Shown: positions 8,131 through 16,702, counted from the first letter of the stretch. The stretch is 64,000 nucleotides of DNA from an uncultured Clostridia bacterium (GCA_945829235.1 CALZUA010000008.1:1-64000); one strand, 5' to 3'. Notes: generated by a model from the letters alone, not told the origin. Made by a program: numbers and translations.

Positions 8131-8804
8131 GGTGACGAAGAATTTCCCGTTTTCAGCTCATCAACCTGCTTCTGAAGCTCGTCAACCTTTTTCTCAAGCT
8201 TTTCGATGTACATCAAATGCTTACACATAATCTCGGAAACGGGGTCGGGAATGTGAATCTGGTCGAGGTCGCTGTTGGAAACGCGAACGCCGTTCATCTT
8301 GACAACGCGCGCGGGTACTCCGACTGCGGTACAGTTCGGCGGAACTTCCTCGAGAACCACAGCATTTGCGGCGATTTTCGAGTTGTCGCCTATCTTGAAC
8401 GGTCCCAAAACTCGCGCTCCCGAGCCAACCATAACGTTGTTCCCGAGCGTCGGGTGGCGCTTTCCGACATCCTTGCCGGTGCCGCCGAGCGTGACGTTCT
8501 GATAAAGCGTGCAGTAGTCGCCGATTTCGGTGGTTTCGCCGATAACAACGCCCGCGCCGTGGTCGATGAACAGCCCCTTGCCGATTTTTGCGCCGGGGTG
8601 AATTTCGATGCCCGTCTTGTGCCGCGAGCGCTGGGAAATCCAACGGGCGATGAAAAAATGCCCGCGCTCGTAAAACCAATGCGCCCGCCGATAACTGCGA
8701 ACCGCCTTATAGGACGGGTAGAGGAAGATGACCTCCCAGCCCGACCGCACAGCGGGGTCGCGCGCCTTTATGGACGCGATTTCATCACGAATTTTGTCAA
8801 ACAT
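8121..8804 (-). CDS. cysE: serine O-acetyltransferase
   Basis: A 227-aa left-handed beta-helix acetyltransferase that makes O-acetylserine, the committed step of cysteine synthesis. An N-terminal helical domain is followed by hexapeptide repeats from about residue 70, with the catalytic region IHPGAKIGKGLFIDHGAGVV and a second His-containing segment (KRHPTLGNNV). The tail is a coiled coil (EKLEKKVDELQKQVDEL), and the last residues are encoded within a repeat copy. The start at 8804 (MFDKIRDE) is preferred because GGAGAG lies 5-8 nt upstream. A longer frame would run into the T-box terminator. It is the first gene under the T-box and is followed by cysS. Confidence 0.95.
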   Translation of the reverse strand: MFDKIRDEIASIKARDPAVRSGWEVIFLYPSYKAVRSYRRAHWFYERGHFFIARWISQRSRHKTGIEIHPGAKIGKGLFIDHGAGVVIGETTEIGDYCTLYQNVTLGGTGKDVGKRHPTLGNNVMVGSGARVLGPFKIGDNSKIAANAVVLEEVPPNCTAVGVPARVVKMNGVRVSNSDLDQIHIPDPVSEIMCKHLMYIEKLEKKVDELQKQVDELKTGNSSSPRD

Positions 8805-8814
8805 AACTCTCTCC

Positions 8815-9057
8815 AAAAAACAAAAGCCCTCGTACCAACGGCACGAAGGCGTCAATTAACGCGGTTCCACTTCGCTTCAGAAGAAGTCCGAAAGGACTTC
8901 AACCCTCTTGCCCTTAACGCGGGAAACGAGTCTGCATTTCCTCAGACCGGCTTCACGACCGCACTTCACCGCCGCCAAGCTCCGCGCTCTCACCTGCCGC
9001 GCGGCTCTCTGAGCCTTGGAAAACGGTTACTCTTGCCGTGTAAACGCCTTTACACAT
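8815..9057 (-). promoter_or_regulatory. T-box leader (tRNA-Cys responsive) for cysE-cysS
   Basis: Read on the minus strand, the leader has AGAGAG and GGTGAGAGC elements typical of the stem I apex. A candidate specifier TGC (8961-8963) follows, then the T-box core GTGGAACCGCG (8860-8870). The terminator is GCCTTCGTGCC, loop GTT, GGTACGAGGGC (8826-8850) and a T-rich tail (8815-8825). Uncharged tRNA should stabilise the antiterminator. The T-box class is certain from the core and terminator. The Cys specificity rests on the candidate codon and the cysE-cysS context. Confidence 0.92.
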
Positions 9058-9064
9058 TTATATT

Positions 9065-9093
9065 ATTATACACCATTTCCGCGAAATTTTCAA
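9065..9093 (-). promoter_or_regulatory. sigma-A promoter of the T-box operon
   Basis: Minus strand: TTGAAA (9088-9093), 17-bp spacer, TATAAT (9065-9070). It places the transcript start just upstream of T-box stem I. Confidence 0.8.
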
Positions 9094-9142
9094 GCGTTTT
9101 TCCGTAAAATTTGCGCGGCAAAACACCGATTTTTTGTACAAA

Positions 9143-9625
9143 TTAACCTAAAAGCACAATTACAAGCGCCAAAATCAGCTTCATATCCGCCTTTTCGTTG
9201 AGCAAAACCAAAATCAACCCCGCGACAAGCAGAAAATCCTTGTCGGATAAAAGCCTTGAAAAAGTGTCGTTTTTCGGGCAATTTTTGCAGAAATTTTCGG
9301 TGAATTTCGGGCATTTTTCGGTGCAGTTTTCGCGGCAATTTTTTGTGTTGTTTTCACCGATTTTTTCCTCAAAATTTACGCTGTTTTTTGAACATTTTTC
9401 GGCGCATTTTTCAAAGGATTTTTCCGCAAAATTTTCGCCGAATTTTTCATCAAAATTACTGCGATTTTTTATGCAATTATCGGGCACTTTTTCGGTACAT
9501 TTTTCAAGGTTAATTTCGGGCATTTTTTCGGTGTAATTATTGTGGTAAAATTCACACGAATTTACTCTTGAATTATAATCGTCTACCGCCTTATACAGAG
9601 CCGATTGAGTGGAATTCCACACCAT
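9143..9625 (-). CDS. Cys-rich low-complexity hypothetical protein with hydrophobic tail
   Basis: A 160-aa protein with a GGGGGTGA site before the ATG. Residues 1-30 look ordinary. About 30-120 is a degenerate repeat rich in Glu, Lys, Asn, Phe and Cys, with ten cysteines in total, several spaced as CxxxC (KCAEKC, NCRENCTEKC, CKNC). The last 35 residues are two hydrophobic segments (FLLVAGLILVLL and LILALVIVLLG), probably membrane-associated. No family recognised. The DNA itself is a simple-sequence expansion of TTTTTCGG-like units, so the middle may be a fast-changing spacer. It lies upstream of the T-box operon, in a run with two other small genes. Confidence 0.6.
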   Translation of the reverse strand: MVWNSTQSALYKAVDDYNSRVNSCEFYHNNYTEKMPEINLEKCTEKVPDNCIKNRSNFDEKFGENFAEKSFEKCAEKCSKNSVNFEEKIGENNTKNCRENCTEKCPKFTENFCKNCPKNDTFSRLLSDKDFLLVAGLILVLLNEKADMKLILALVIVLLG

Positions 9626-9834
9626 AATTATTCACCCCCGAAAATTGCCCAAAACACCCTAAAATTCACCTTAAAAATTACACAAATTTTCACCTGTTTT
9701 TTACAGTAAAAATTGCGATAAATTCAGGCTGATAAATTGCCCCAAAATTACCCCTTAAATCGCACCAATTATACGCTCAAAAAATGCTTGAAAAACGCGC
9801 CTAAATTGCGCCTAAAATCAACCGAATTATTCGG

Positions 9835-10143
9835 TCAAATCAGCTTCTCAAAAAGACCGCTTTCCTTCAATATCGGAAGCAGTGAAAACAGCTTCATCAG
9901 CCGCAGAGCCGAGTCAATTTTCGGGCGGTTTTCCTCGCGTAGCAACGGCTTCAGCGCAAGCAAAAAACGCTCGTTGTCGTCGGGCTGGTTCAGCGTTTCA
10001 AACAGGCTCAGCATTTTCAACAGCATTTCCGGGTCAAGTCCCGAGAACAGTCCCTCTGATTGCCCCGAATCCGCATTGTTATCAGCTTTTTCGTCATCTC
10101 CGTCGTCCGAAAGCGCGCGGAGCAAATCCTCAATTCCGTCCAT
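9835..10143 (-). CDS. small acidic helical hypothetical protein
   Basis: A 102-aa protein, ATG with GGAGG upstream. The N-terminal third is acidic and low-complexity (LSDDGDDEKADNNADSG). Residues about 33-102 are amphipathic helices with PEMLLKMLSLFETLNQP, then FLLALKPLLREENRPKIDSALRLMKLFSLLPIL. No family assigned, no signal peptide and no transmembrane segment. It lies 29 bp after another small gene on the same strand, so the two are probably co-transcribed and may interact. The 209-bp spacer towards the Cys-rich gene is AT-rich with many AAAATT runs and no visible signal. Confidence 0.7.
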   Translation of the reverse strand: MDGIEDLLRALSDDGDDEKADNNADSGQSEGLFSGLDPEMLLKMLSLFETLNQPDDNERFLLALKPLLREENRPKIDSALRLMKLFSLLPILKESGLFEKLI

Positions 10144-10172
10144 AAGCGCGCCTCCTTAGCCCTCAAAAATCG

Positions 10173-10403
10173 CTATTTTTTCCCCAAAATCCGCATTACA
10201 TCATCGGGCGATGACGCGCTTTTCAGCTTTCGCATCAGTTCCTCGTTCTGCAAAACCGCGCGAAGCTTCTCCTTATCCGACTTCGACAACCCCGCCGCAA
10301 GCGCCTTCATATCCCCTTTTTCCAACGTTTGCTTCAGGCTTTCGGGCGATGTTCCCAGCTTTTTGCTCGCCGCTTCGATTAGTTTGTCGTAATTATTGTT
10401 CAC
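10173..10403 (-). CDS. small helical hypothetical protein
   Basis: A 76-aa all-helical, Lys/Ser/Leu-rich protein. It looks like two short repeats of helix pairs (YDKLIEAASKKLGTSPESLKQTL, then KSDKEKLRAVLQNEELMRKL) ending in SPDDVMRILGKK. GGGGGA lies before the ATG. It is the first gene of a leftward three-gene group. No enzyme motif is seen and the function is unknown. Confidence 0.7.
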   Translation of the reverse strand: MNNNYDKLIEAASKKLGTSPESLKQTLEKGDMKALAAGLSKSDKEKLRAVLQNEELMRKLKSASSPDDVMRILGKK

Positions 10404-10477
10404 AAAAAACTCCCCCTTTATTTAGCAAAAATAGCCAAAAAATCTGAAAACTACTTTTATTTTTTCTGTCAAAATGA

Positions 10478-10483
10478 TATAAT
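10478..10483 (+). promoter_or_regulatory. -10 box for the phosphoesterase-birA operon
   Basis: A perfect TATAAT with only a weak -35 (TTTTAT, 10455-10460) 17 bp upstream. It is about 45 bp before the start codon at 10529. Confidence 0.5.
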
Positions 10484-10528
10484 AATCGTATGGGCTTTTA
10501 TAATGTATACTCACGAAAGGTTGGTTTT

Positions 10529-11020
10529 ATGAAAATTCTTGTCGTTTCGGATACGCACAAAAATTATCGCGCGCTTAAAGCGGTTGTGGACAAAATCCAC
10601 GACTTCGATATCCTCATTCACCTCGGTGACGGCGAACACGAATTTCACGATATCCAAAAGCTCTACCCCGAAAAAGCGATGATTTATGTCGGGGGTAACT
10701 GCGATTTCGGTCAGCACGAAACCGTGCACGTTGCCAAAATCGGCGGTGTGAGGATTTTCTGTTGCCACGGACACACCTTTTCGGTACACGATGGGCTGGG
10801 GAATCTGGTTGCCGAGGCGAAGAAAAATCACTGCAACATCGCGCTGTTCGGTCACACGCACCTCCACCGAACCGAGGTCATTGACGGCGTGATGGTGATG
10901 AACCCCGGAAGCCTTGACTCGCCGCGCGGCAAAAACAAGCCATCTTTCGGCATTATCACGGTAGAACCAACGGGCGAAATCAAGATGAACATCATCGCGG
11001 TGAACGAAAAAACGGTATGA
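10529..11020 (+). CDS. YfcE/MJ0936 family metallophosphoesterase
   Basis: A 163-aa calcineurin-like phosphoesterase. Metal ligands are visible in SDTHKN (residues 7-12), HLGDGE, GNCD and the paired CCHGHTF and LFGHTHLHR. It ends shortly after the MNPGS segment. This family hydrolyses phosphodiesters in vitro and the true substrate is unknown. The ATG at 10529 is preferred over one 13 codons upstream because GAAAGG lies 8 nt before it and it opens with the usual MKILVVSDTH. Its stop overlaps the birA start (ATGA), which indicates translational coupling. Confidence 0.9.
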   Translation: MKILVVSDTHKNYRALKAVVDKIHDFDILIHLGDGEHEFHDIQKLYPEKAMIYVGGNCDFGQHETVHVAKIGGVRIFCCHGHTFSVHDGLGNLVAEAKKNHCNIALFGHTHLHRTEVIDGVMVMNPGSLDSPRGKNKPSFGIITVEPTGEIKMNIIAVNEKTV

Positions 11021-11763
11021 AAACGATTTTTTTGGACGAGGTGGACTCCACCAACAACTACCTCAAAGCGCATTGCAATGAGCTTTCCGACCAAACAGCA
11101 GTCACCGCGCTTCGGCAGGTTGCCGGCAAGGGACGGCTTGGACATTTGTGGGAGGGTTGCGAGGAAATGCTCCCGCTGTCTATTTTGTTCAAGAACCCTC
11201 CAGAGCCTGAAAATCTCTCTGCTCGTGCCGGTCTTGCGGTCTGCGAAGCGCTTGAAGAAGCGCTTGAGAAGCCGCTTGAGAAAGCCGTTTCCAAGCAATT
11301 TTCCGCGGGTATAAAGTGGCCGAACGACATAATTCTCGAAAATCACAAGGTCTGCGGTATTTTATGCGAGAGCGTGCGGGTTGGTGCGTGTCTGAATGTG
11401 ATTTGCGGAATCGGGATAAATATTGCACAAAGTGAGAATTATTTCAAGCAAGCGGGATTGCCAAACGGAGGTTCAATCTTATCGATAACCGGATTATCGA
11501 TTGACCGAAACGAGCTGTTCGAGAGGGTTGCCGAGCGCGTGATTTTTCGCTGTGCAATGCCGTTTCACGAGTGTTTTGATGAATACAAAAAGCGCGTCCT
11601 GAACATCGGGCGCGAGGTTAGACTTATTAAAAACGGCGCGGAAAAAATCGCGTTTGCCGAGGACGTTTCCGAGCAGGGATTTTTGATTTGCCGCGATGAA
11701 AACAGCGTTTTTGAGGTCAACTCAGGCGAGGTTTCCGTGCGCGGAAAAGAGGGTTACATCTGA
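11017..11763 (+). CDS. birA: biotin--[acetyl-CoA-carboxylase] ligase
   Basis: A 248-aa biotin protein ligase that attaches biotin via biotinyl-AMP to carboxylase carrier domains. The DEVDSTNNYLK start, the biotinyl-AMP loop GKGRLGHLWE (a variant of GRGRxGRxW), KWPNDI and the GIGIN segment are visible. The N-terminal DNA-binding helix-turn-helix of bifunctional BirA is absent, so it is a monofunctional class I ligase. The C-terminal cap domain is present. It sits between the phosphoesterase and CYTH genes with 4-bp and 1-bp overlaps. Confidence 0.93.
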   Translation: MKTIFLDEVDSTNNYLKAHCNELSDQTAVTALRQVAGKGRLGHLWEGCEEMLPLSILFKNPPEPENLSARAGLAVCEALEEALEKPLEKAVSKQFSAGIKWPNDIILENHKVCGILCESVRVGACLNVICGIGINIAQSENYFKQAGLPNGGSILSITGLSIDRNELFERVAERVIFRCAMPFHECFDEYKKRVLNIGREVRLIKNGAEKIAFAEDVSEQGFLICRDENSVFEVNSGEVSVRGKEGYI

Positions 11764-12317
11764 TGATCGAGAACGAATTTAAGGTAATATTGAACAAAAA
11801 TCAGTATGATATTTTGGCAAAAAGCCACAAATGGGACGAGGAAATTTCGCAGACAAACCACTATTTCGATACCGAAAATCTTGAGCTTTCCGCGCGGCAC
11901 ATAACCTGCCGTGTGCGGGAGATTTCGGGGGATTTTTTTCTTCAGCTTAAGTTGCCGACAGGGGTGAATTTTTCGCGCGTGGAGCTGGAGAAAAAATTGG
12001 ATTTTTTGCCCGAAAAAATTGACGGAGAAGAGCTCCATAAGGTTGCCGAAAATGTTGAATTTCCCGATGTAAAAAAGCTCGGTGCGTTGTCCACGAAGCG
12101 GCTTGTGAAGCGGTTTGACGGTGCCGAAATTGACCTTGACGAGAGCCGATATTTCGGCAAAACCGACTACGAAATTGAGATTGAATTCACCGATGAAAAT
12201 GTCGCGCGAAAATTGCTCGAAAACGTGCGGAATTTAATCGGTGAAAGTGCCTCGGAGAACGAGGTTTGCACGGGAAAAATTCACCGGTTTCTCGAGGAAT
12301 TTCGCCGCCAGAAATAA
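11763..12317 (+). CDS. CYTH domain protein
   Basis: A 184-aa CYTH (triphosphate tunnel metalloenzyme) protein. The N-terminal tunnel motif is IENEFKVIL, a relaxed ExExK. Alternating charged strands follow (RVREISGDFFLQLKLPTG, RVELEKKLDF, KRFDGAEIDLDE, YEIEIEF), as in the YjbK-like Gram-positive branch. Substrates may be inorganic triphosphate or nucleoside triphosphates and cannot be decided here. The start codon overlaps the birA stop (TGATG). It is the last gene of the rightward group and is followed by a bidirectional hairpin. Confidence 0.88.
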   Translation: MIENEFKVILNKNQYDILAKSHKWDEEISQTNHYFDTENLELSARHITCRVREISGDFFLQLKLPTGVNFSRVELEKKLDFLPEKIDGEELHKVAENVEFPDVKKLGALSTKRLVKRFDGAEIDLDESRYFGKTDYEIEIEFTDENVARKLLENVRNLIGESASENEVCTGKIHRFLEEFRRQK

Positions 12318-12321
12318 CAAA

Positions 12322-12358
12322 AATCCCGCCGATTTCACGGAATTTCGGCGGGAAATTT
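12322..12358. terminator. bidirectional terminator
   Basis: TCCCGCCGA (12324-12332) and TCGGCGGGA (12345-12353) form a stem with A and T runs outside. It serves the CYTH gene and overlaps the last codons of the converging membrane-protein gene. Confidence 0.75.
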
Positions 12359-13198
12359 ATTTTGTTCAACCAGATAATTCAGCGGAAAAGCGCCAACCGC
12401 GCCACATTCCATTATAAGCCGCCCCGCCAAATCGCCCAAATCGGCGGGTTTTCGCAGATTTTCGAGGGGTATGCAGAGGAAAAATTGTCCGCAAAAATCC
12501 TCGCCGAAAATCTCGTAAATCGTGTGCAAATTCAGCGGCAAATCGCTCACCGTGAGCAAGTGCGCCGAAATCCGCCTGCCGTAAAGGTAGTCGCCCAGCC
12601 AATTATACAGGAAATTCAGCGTCGCCGAGGTTGGCTTTTTCGACAAAATCAGCGTTATTGCTTCGCTCGCGCAAAGGCTGTCAAGGTCGCTCGGCTCGGT
12701 GAAATCGAAGCGCTTTTCGCCGTGCTCAACCTTGTAAAACCGCTTTACAGCGTGCTTTGTTTCGGTCGCAGCAAAAATCAGCGGAACCGCCGCGAATGCT
12801 CCCAAGCAAATCAATCCAAGCGCGATGTGGACGTATTTTCCCAGAATATACGCGATGAGAAACGGCGATAAAAACGCGAAAACCGTGATAATTACCGTCA
12901 AAGCGTAGTTTTGTTCGCTCCTTTTCCGCACGGAGTCGATTTGCATAATTATGCTTTGAAGGCGTCTTTTTTCCTCGTCGTTGATTTTTTCTGGGAGCAG
13001 ATTTTTCCGCTTCATCGACACCATAATCGGCGAGCAAGCCGACATCGCAACCCCCAAAATAAGCGGAAAAATCAATACGGGATAAATCCACTCGCCCGCG
13101 TTGTTCAACATTCCGATAAAGCTTATCCCCGCGCCGAGAATTACGACGCCCCAGCTTATCAGCTGCCAGAAAAGATACGGGTGGTTTTTCCGAAACAT
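12335..13198 (-). CDS. hypothetical four-segment membrane protein
   Basis: A 287-aa protein. Two N-terminal hydrophobic segments (about 10-31 and 37-58) are followed by a cytoplasmic helical stretch (about 60-97), two further segments (about 98-145), and a soluble C-terminal half of about 140 residues. No family recognised. It starts with an ATG overlapping the gatB stop (TGATG) and so belongs to the gatCAB transcript. A role tied to amidotransferase is not implied. The C-terminal codons lie in the terminator hairpin. Confidence 0.75.
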   Translation of the reverse strand: MFRKNHPYLFWQLISWGVVILGAGISFIGMLNNAGEWIYPVLIFPLILGVAMSACSPIMVSMKRKNLLPEKINDEEKRRLQSIIMQIDSVRKRSEQNYALTVIITVFAFLSPFLIAYILGKYVHIALGLICLGAFAAVPLIFAATETKHAVKRFYKVEHGEKRFDFTEPSDLDSLCASEAITLILSKKPTSATLNFLYNWLGDYLYGRRISAHLLTVSDLPLNLHTIYEIFGEDFCGQFFLCIPLENLRKPADLGDLAGRLIMECGAVGAFPLNYLVEQNKFPAEIP

Positions 13199-14631
13199 CA
13201 CTCGCTGAGCTTTTTGCGAAGGTAATCCTGAATTGCCTTCGGGGACGCCGCGCCCTTGAGCGCCTTGTTCGCCTGTCCCATAAAGAAGCCGAAAACCTTC
13301 TGGTCGCCGCTCTTATACTGCTCGACAGGCTTCGGGTTGTTCGCGATTATCTCATCGACAACCTTTGCAAGAAGGTCGTTGTCCTCCTTAATCCACAAAT
13401 CCTGTTCATCGGCAATTTTGTCGGGTGAACCGCCGTTTTCAACAAGTTCACCGAGAATAATCTTCGCGTTTGACTGCGAAACCTTGTCCGTCTGCAACAG
13501 CTCTACAAGCCGCGCGAAGTCCGCTCCCGTGAATTTCAGCGCGTCCATATCAACCTCGCCGAGATTTATGCGGCGCGTGAGCTCGCCGACAATATAGTTA
13601 GCGATTGCTTTCGGGTTGTCGTAAGCCTTTGTCGCTTCATCGAAAAAGTCGCAAACGCGCTTGTCGCCAACGATAATGTCCGCGTCAGCTTTCTTAAGCC
13701 CAAGCGTGTTCACATAGCGCTCCACGCGTTGCTCGGGCAACTCGGGAATTGAGTTTTTGATAGCCTCAAGCTCCTCCTCGGTGAAGATAATCGGCGGAAT
13801 GTCGGGGTCGGGGAAGTAGCGGTAATCGTGCGCGTCCTCTTTCGAGCGCATCGCCGTGGTTTCGCCAAGCGCATCGTTGAAACGGCGCGTTTCCTGTATA
13901 ACCCGCTCGCCGCTCTCGATAACCTCCTCCTGACGCTCGATTTCAACCTCAATCGCTCTCGCAATCGCTTTCAGCGAGTTCAGGTTTTTAAGCTCGGTTC
14001 TTGTACCAAGCTCGGTGCTACCCTTCGGTGCAATCGAGATGTTGACGTCGCAACGGATTGAGCCCTGTTCCATCTTGCAGTCGCAAATTCCCGCGTACTG
14101 GAGCAACAGCTTGATTTTCTCCAAAAACGCGATAACCTCATCGGAGCTGTGGAAATCAGGCTCCGTGACAATCTCGATAAGCGGTATTCCGCAACGGTTG
14201 TAGTCCGCGAGCGAAATCCTGTTCACCTCGTCGTGAACCAGCTTTCCCGCGTCCTCCTCAAGGTGAATTCGGTTAATTCTGATAACCTTTTCCTCACCCT
14301 TGACGTTGATTTTAACCGTTCCCGCAAGGCACACGGGGCGCGGCATCTGCGAAATCTGATACGCTTTCGGCAGGTCGGGGTAGAAATAGTTCTTTCTGTC
14401 CCATTTTGTGAAACGCGAGATGTCGCAGTTCATCACATAGCCCGCCTTGATGATATACTCAACAGCCTTTTGGTTGAGAACGGGCAGAGTTCCCGGCAAA
14501 CCGCTGCACACTGGGCAACAGCGCGAGTTTGGTGTTCCTCCGAATTCGGCGGAGCAAGTGCAGAAAACCTTCGATTTCGTCAGCAATTCTGCGTGAATTT
14601 CAAGTCCCATTGTTGGATAAAACGCACTCAT
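13198..14631 (-). CDS. gatB: aspartyl/glutamyl-tRNA amidotransferase subunit B
   Basis: A 477-aa GatB of normal length. It binds mischarged Glu-tRNA-Gln or Asp-tRNA-Asn and phosphorylates the carboxyl group for amidation. It opens with GLEIHAELLTKSKVFC, with zinc-ligand cysteines in CTC and CCPVCSGLPG, and has the IHLEEDAGKL and EIVTEPD segments. The C-terminal YqeY-like tRNA-binding tail is present (about 330-477). GGAGGTGGAGAA precedes the ATG. It is third in gatC-gatA-gatB, suggesting the organism makes Gln-tRNA and/or Asn-tRNA by transamidation. Confidence 0.97.
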   Translation of the reverse strand: MSAFYPTMGLEIHAELLTKSKVFCTCSAEFGGTPNSRCCPVCSGLPGTLPVLNQKAVEYIIKAGYVMNCDISRFTKWDRKNYFYPDLPKAYQISQMPRPVCLAGTVKINVKGEEKVIRINRIHLEEDAGKLVHDEVNRISLADYNRCGIPLIEIVTEPDFHSSDEVIAFLEKIKLLLQYAGICDCKMEQGSIRCDVNISIAPKGSTELGTRTELKNLNSLKAIARAIEVEIERQEEVIESGERVIQETRRFNDALGETTAMRSKEDAHDYRYFPDPDIPPIIFTEEELEAIKNSIPELPEQRVERYVNTLGLKKADADIIVGDKRVCDFFDEATKAYDNPKAIANYIVGELTRRINLGEVDMDALKFTGADFARLVELLQTDKVSQSNAKIILGELVENGGSPDKIADEQDLWIKEDNDLLAKVVDEIIANNPKPVEQYKSGDQKVFGFFMGQANKALKGAASPKAIQDYLRKKLSE

Positions 14632-14643
14632 TTCTCCACCTCC

Positions 14644-16092
14644 TTAAAATTTCGGCGCGACAGGCGAAAAGCCCTGCTCAAAAGCGTTCGCGCACTGCAA
14701 AATCGTCTGCTCGTCAAAGCGTTTTCCGATAACCGACATTCCGATAGGCAAGCCGTTTTCCGTGTAACCGCACGTTGTCGAGATACCGGGGAGTCCCGCG
14801 ATATTCACCGTAACCGTGCAGATATCCGCCGTGTACATCTTAACGGGGTCGTTGTCCTGTGCACCTATTTTATATGCGGGAGTCGGCGCAGTCGGCGTGA
14901 GAATTACATCGCACTGCTCGAAAATCTCGCTGTACTCCTTGATAATCTCCTGTTTAAGCGCAAGCGCTTTCTTGTAATAAGCATCGTAATATCCGCTCGA
15001 GAGCGCGTAGTTGCCGAGAAGAATTCTGCGCTTGACTTCCTCGCCGAAGCCCTTGTTTCGGCTGTCGATAATCAGCTCGCCGAACGTTCTTCCCTCGCCG
15101 CGGTAGCCGTACTTTATACCGTCAAAGCGCGAGAGGTTGGAAGCCGCCTCGGCGCAGGCTATCAGATAATACGCAGGGATTGCATATTTCAGTCCCGGCA
15201 TCGAGCAGTCAACGAGCACCGCGCCCTGCTTTTCCAGCTCGTGCGCCGCGTCCATAACCGCTTTCTTAACACAATCGTCAATCGCTTCCGAGTAAAATTC
15301 CTTCGGGAGCGCGATTTTCATACCCTTAATCGGCTGTCCGAGTTTCTCGGTGAAATCGGGCGTTTGAACACGCGCAGATGTCGCGTCGTGACGGTCGTGA
15401 CCGCAGATTGAGTTGAGGAGAATTGCGCAGTCGTGCGCGTCATTCGCGATAGGACCTATTTGGTCGAGCGAGCTTGCAAACGCAACCAAACCATAGCGCG
15501 AAACTCTGCCGTAGGTCGGCTTGATGCCCGTAACTCCGCAGAAGGACGAGGGCTGGCGGATTGAGCCGCCGGTGTCCGAGCCGAGCGCCGCGGGTGCAAG
15601 AGAAGCCGCAACCGCCGCCGCAGAACCGCCCGAGCTTCCGCCCGGAACGCGCTCTAAATCGTAGGGATTTTTGGTTTTGGCGAACGCAGAGGTCTGCGTT
15701 GAGCCGCCCATCGCGAACTCGTCCATCGAAGCCTTTCCGAGCAGAACGTAGCCCTCAGCGTTCAGCTTTTCGATAACGGTCGCGTTGTATGGCGGGATAA
15801 AATTCTCGAGCATACGGCTGGAACAGGTGGTTTTCACGCCGTCCGTGCAGATATTGTCCTTAATCGCAAGCGGAATTCCCGTGAGCGCGGTTGCCTTTCC
15901 CGCGTCAATCAGCTTCTGCGCGTTTTCCGCGTCAGAAAGCGCTTTTTCCTTGGTTACGGTAATGTAAGCGAGCAGATTTTTGTCCTGCTCCTCGATTCGT
16001 TTGAGGTATTCCCCGCAAAGCTCTGCGGCGCTGATTTTCTTTTCATCGAGAGCGCTGCGCAAATCGCGGATTTTTGCTCTTGTCAAGTCCAT
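14644..16092 (-). CDS. gatA: aspartyl/glutamyl-tRNA amidotransferase subunit A
   Basis: A 482-aa amidase-signature protein that releases ammonia from glutamine or asparagine for GatB. The Ser-cisSer-Lys triad is visible: K78 (GIPLAIKDN), S153 (GGSSGGS) and S177 (DTGGSIRQP). The start at 16092 is chosen because AAGGAGAAAAAT lies upstream, while the longer frame runs through gatC. gatB follows after 12 bp. Confidence 0.97.
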   Translation of the reverse strand: MDLTRAKIRDLRSALDEKKISAAELCGEYLKRIEEQDKNLLAYITVTKEKALSDAENAQKLIDAGKATALTGIPLAIKDNICTDGVKTTCSSRMLENFIPPYNATVIEKLNAEGYVLLGKASMDEFAMGGSTQTSAFAKTKNPYDLERVPGGSSGGSAAAVAASLAPAALGSDTGGSIRQPSSFCGVTGIKPTYGRVSRYGLVAFASSLDQIGPIANDAHDCAILLNSICGHDRHDATSARVQTPDFTEKLGQPIKGMKIALPKEFYSEAIDDCVKKAVMDAAHELEKQGAVLVDCSMPGLKYAIPAYYLIACAEAASNLSRFDGIKYGYRGEGRTFGELIIDSRNKGFGEEVKRRILLGNYALSSGYYDAYYKKALALKQEIIKEYSEIFEQCDVILTPTAPTPAYKIGAQDNDPVKMYTADICTVTVNIAGLPGISTTCGYTENGLPIGMSVIGKRFDEQTILQCANAFEQGFSPVAPKF

Positions 16093-16102
16093 ATTTTTCT
16101 CC

Positions 16103-16387
16103 TTATTCAACAACCTTTGGTACAACGTAACAGCCGTCCGTGTTCTCGGCGTTCGCAAGCAGTTTTTCCGTCGGGAACGACTCCTCGGGAACGTCCTCGC
16201 GGGTATCGGCAAAACGAATTTCGTTGCCGTCCTTGGTGTCGTCGTATGCGAGGTCAAAGCTCTTGATTTCGTCCATAAGGTCGATTATGCTGCTCATTTC
16301 GCCCATAACCTTCTCCATTCCCTCTTCATCATAAGAGAGCTTCGACAGACTGCACAAGTGCTCGATGGTTTTCATATCAACTGCCAT
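16103..16387 (-). CDS. gatC: aspartyl/glutamyl-tRNA amidotransferase subunit C
   Basis: A 94-aa GatC that wraps around GatA and GatB and stabilises the complex. Typical features are the N-terminal IEHLCSLSKLSYDEE helix, the central ISSIIDLMDEIKSFD-like helix (SSIIDLMDEIKSFD) and a C-terminal GCYVVPKVVE tail. The start at 16387 has AAAGGA about 10 nt upstream. The in-frame sequence further up is the untranslated promoter region. First gene of the operon. Confidence 0.95.
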   Translation of the reverse strand: MAVDMKTIEHLCSLSKLSYDEEGMEKVMGEMSSIIDLMDEIKSFDLAYDDTKDGNEIRFADTREDVPEESFPTEKLLANAENTDGCYVVPKVVE

Positions 16388-16459
16388 AAAATCAGTCCTT
16401 TCTTTTAATGTAAACAGATGAACATCACCCGAATTTTTCGATTTTACCATACATTTTAT

Positions 16460-16488
16460 ATTATATCCTATTTTCGCACATTTTTCAA
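16460..16488 (-). promoter_or_regulatory. sigma-A promoter for gatCAB
   Basis: Minus strand: TTGAAA (16483-16488), 17-bp spacer, TATAAT (16460-16465), about 70 bp before the gatC start. The region from here to 16700 is AT-rich with no ORF. Confidence 0.75.
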
Positions 16489-16702
16489 GGTATATTTGAT
16501 AATTTTGGGAATTTGGAGAAAATAACAAAAATATTTGAATTTTCGTGTCTCGTTTCTTGCATAAAAACAACAAACAAATTTTGCAAGTTTCTGCGGCCGT
16601 TTAAATCAGCTTTTAATAATGTATATGATGTAAGATTTTGGAAATAAACAAGCAAATTCAAGAGAAAATGAAAGTTTTATTTTTGTTTCTTGCAAAAAAC
16701 TC

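Noticed and set aside
8805-8855. N-terminal extension of CysE by 17 residues
   Set aside because: It would be encoded inside the T-box terminator; the ATG at 8804 has a good ribosome site.
14149-15411. 420-codon open frame on the plus strand over gatB/gatA
   Set aside because: Shadow of gatB and gatA, Arg/His-rich, no motif, no ribosome site.
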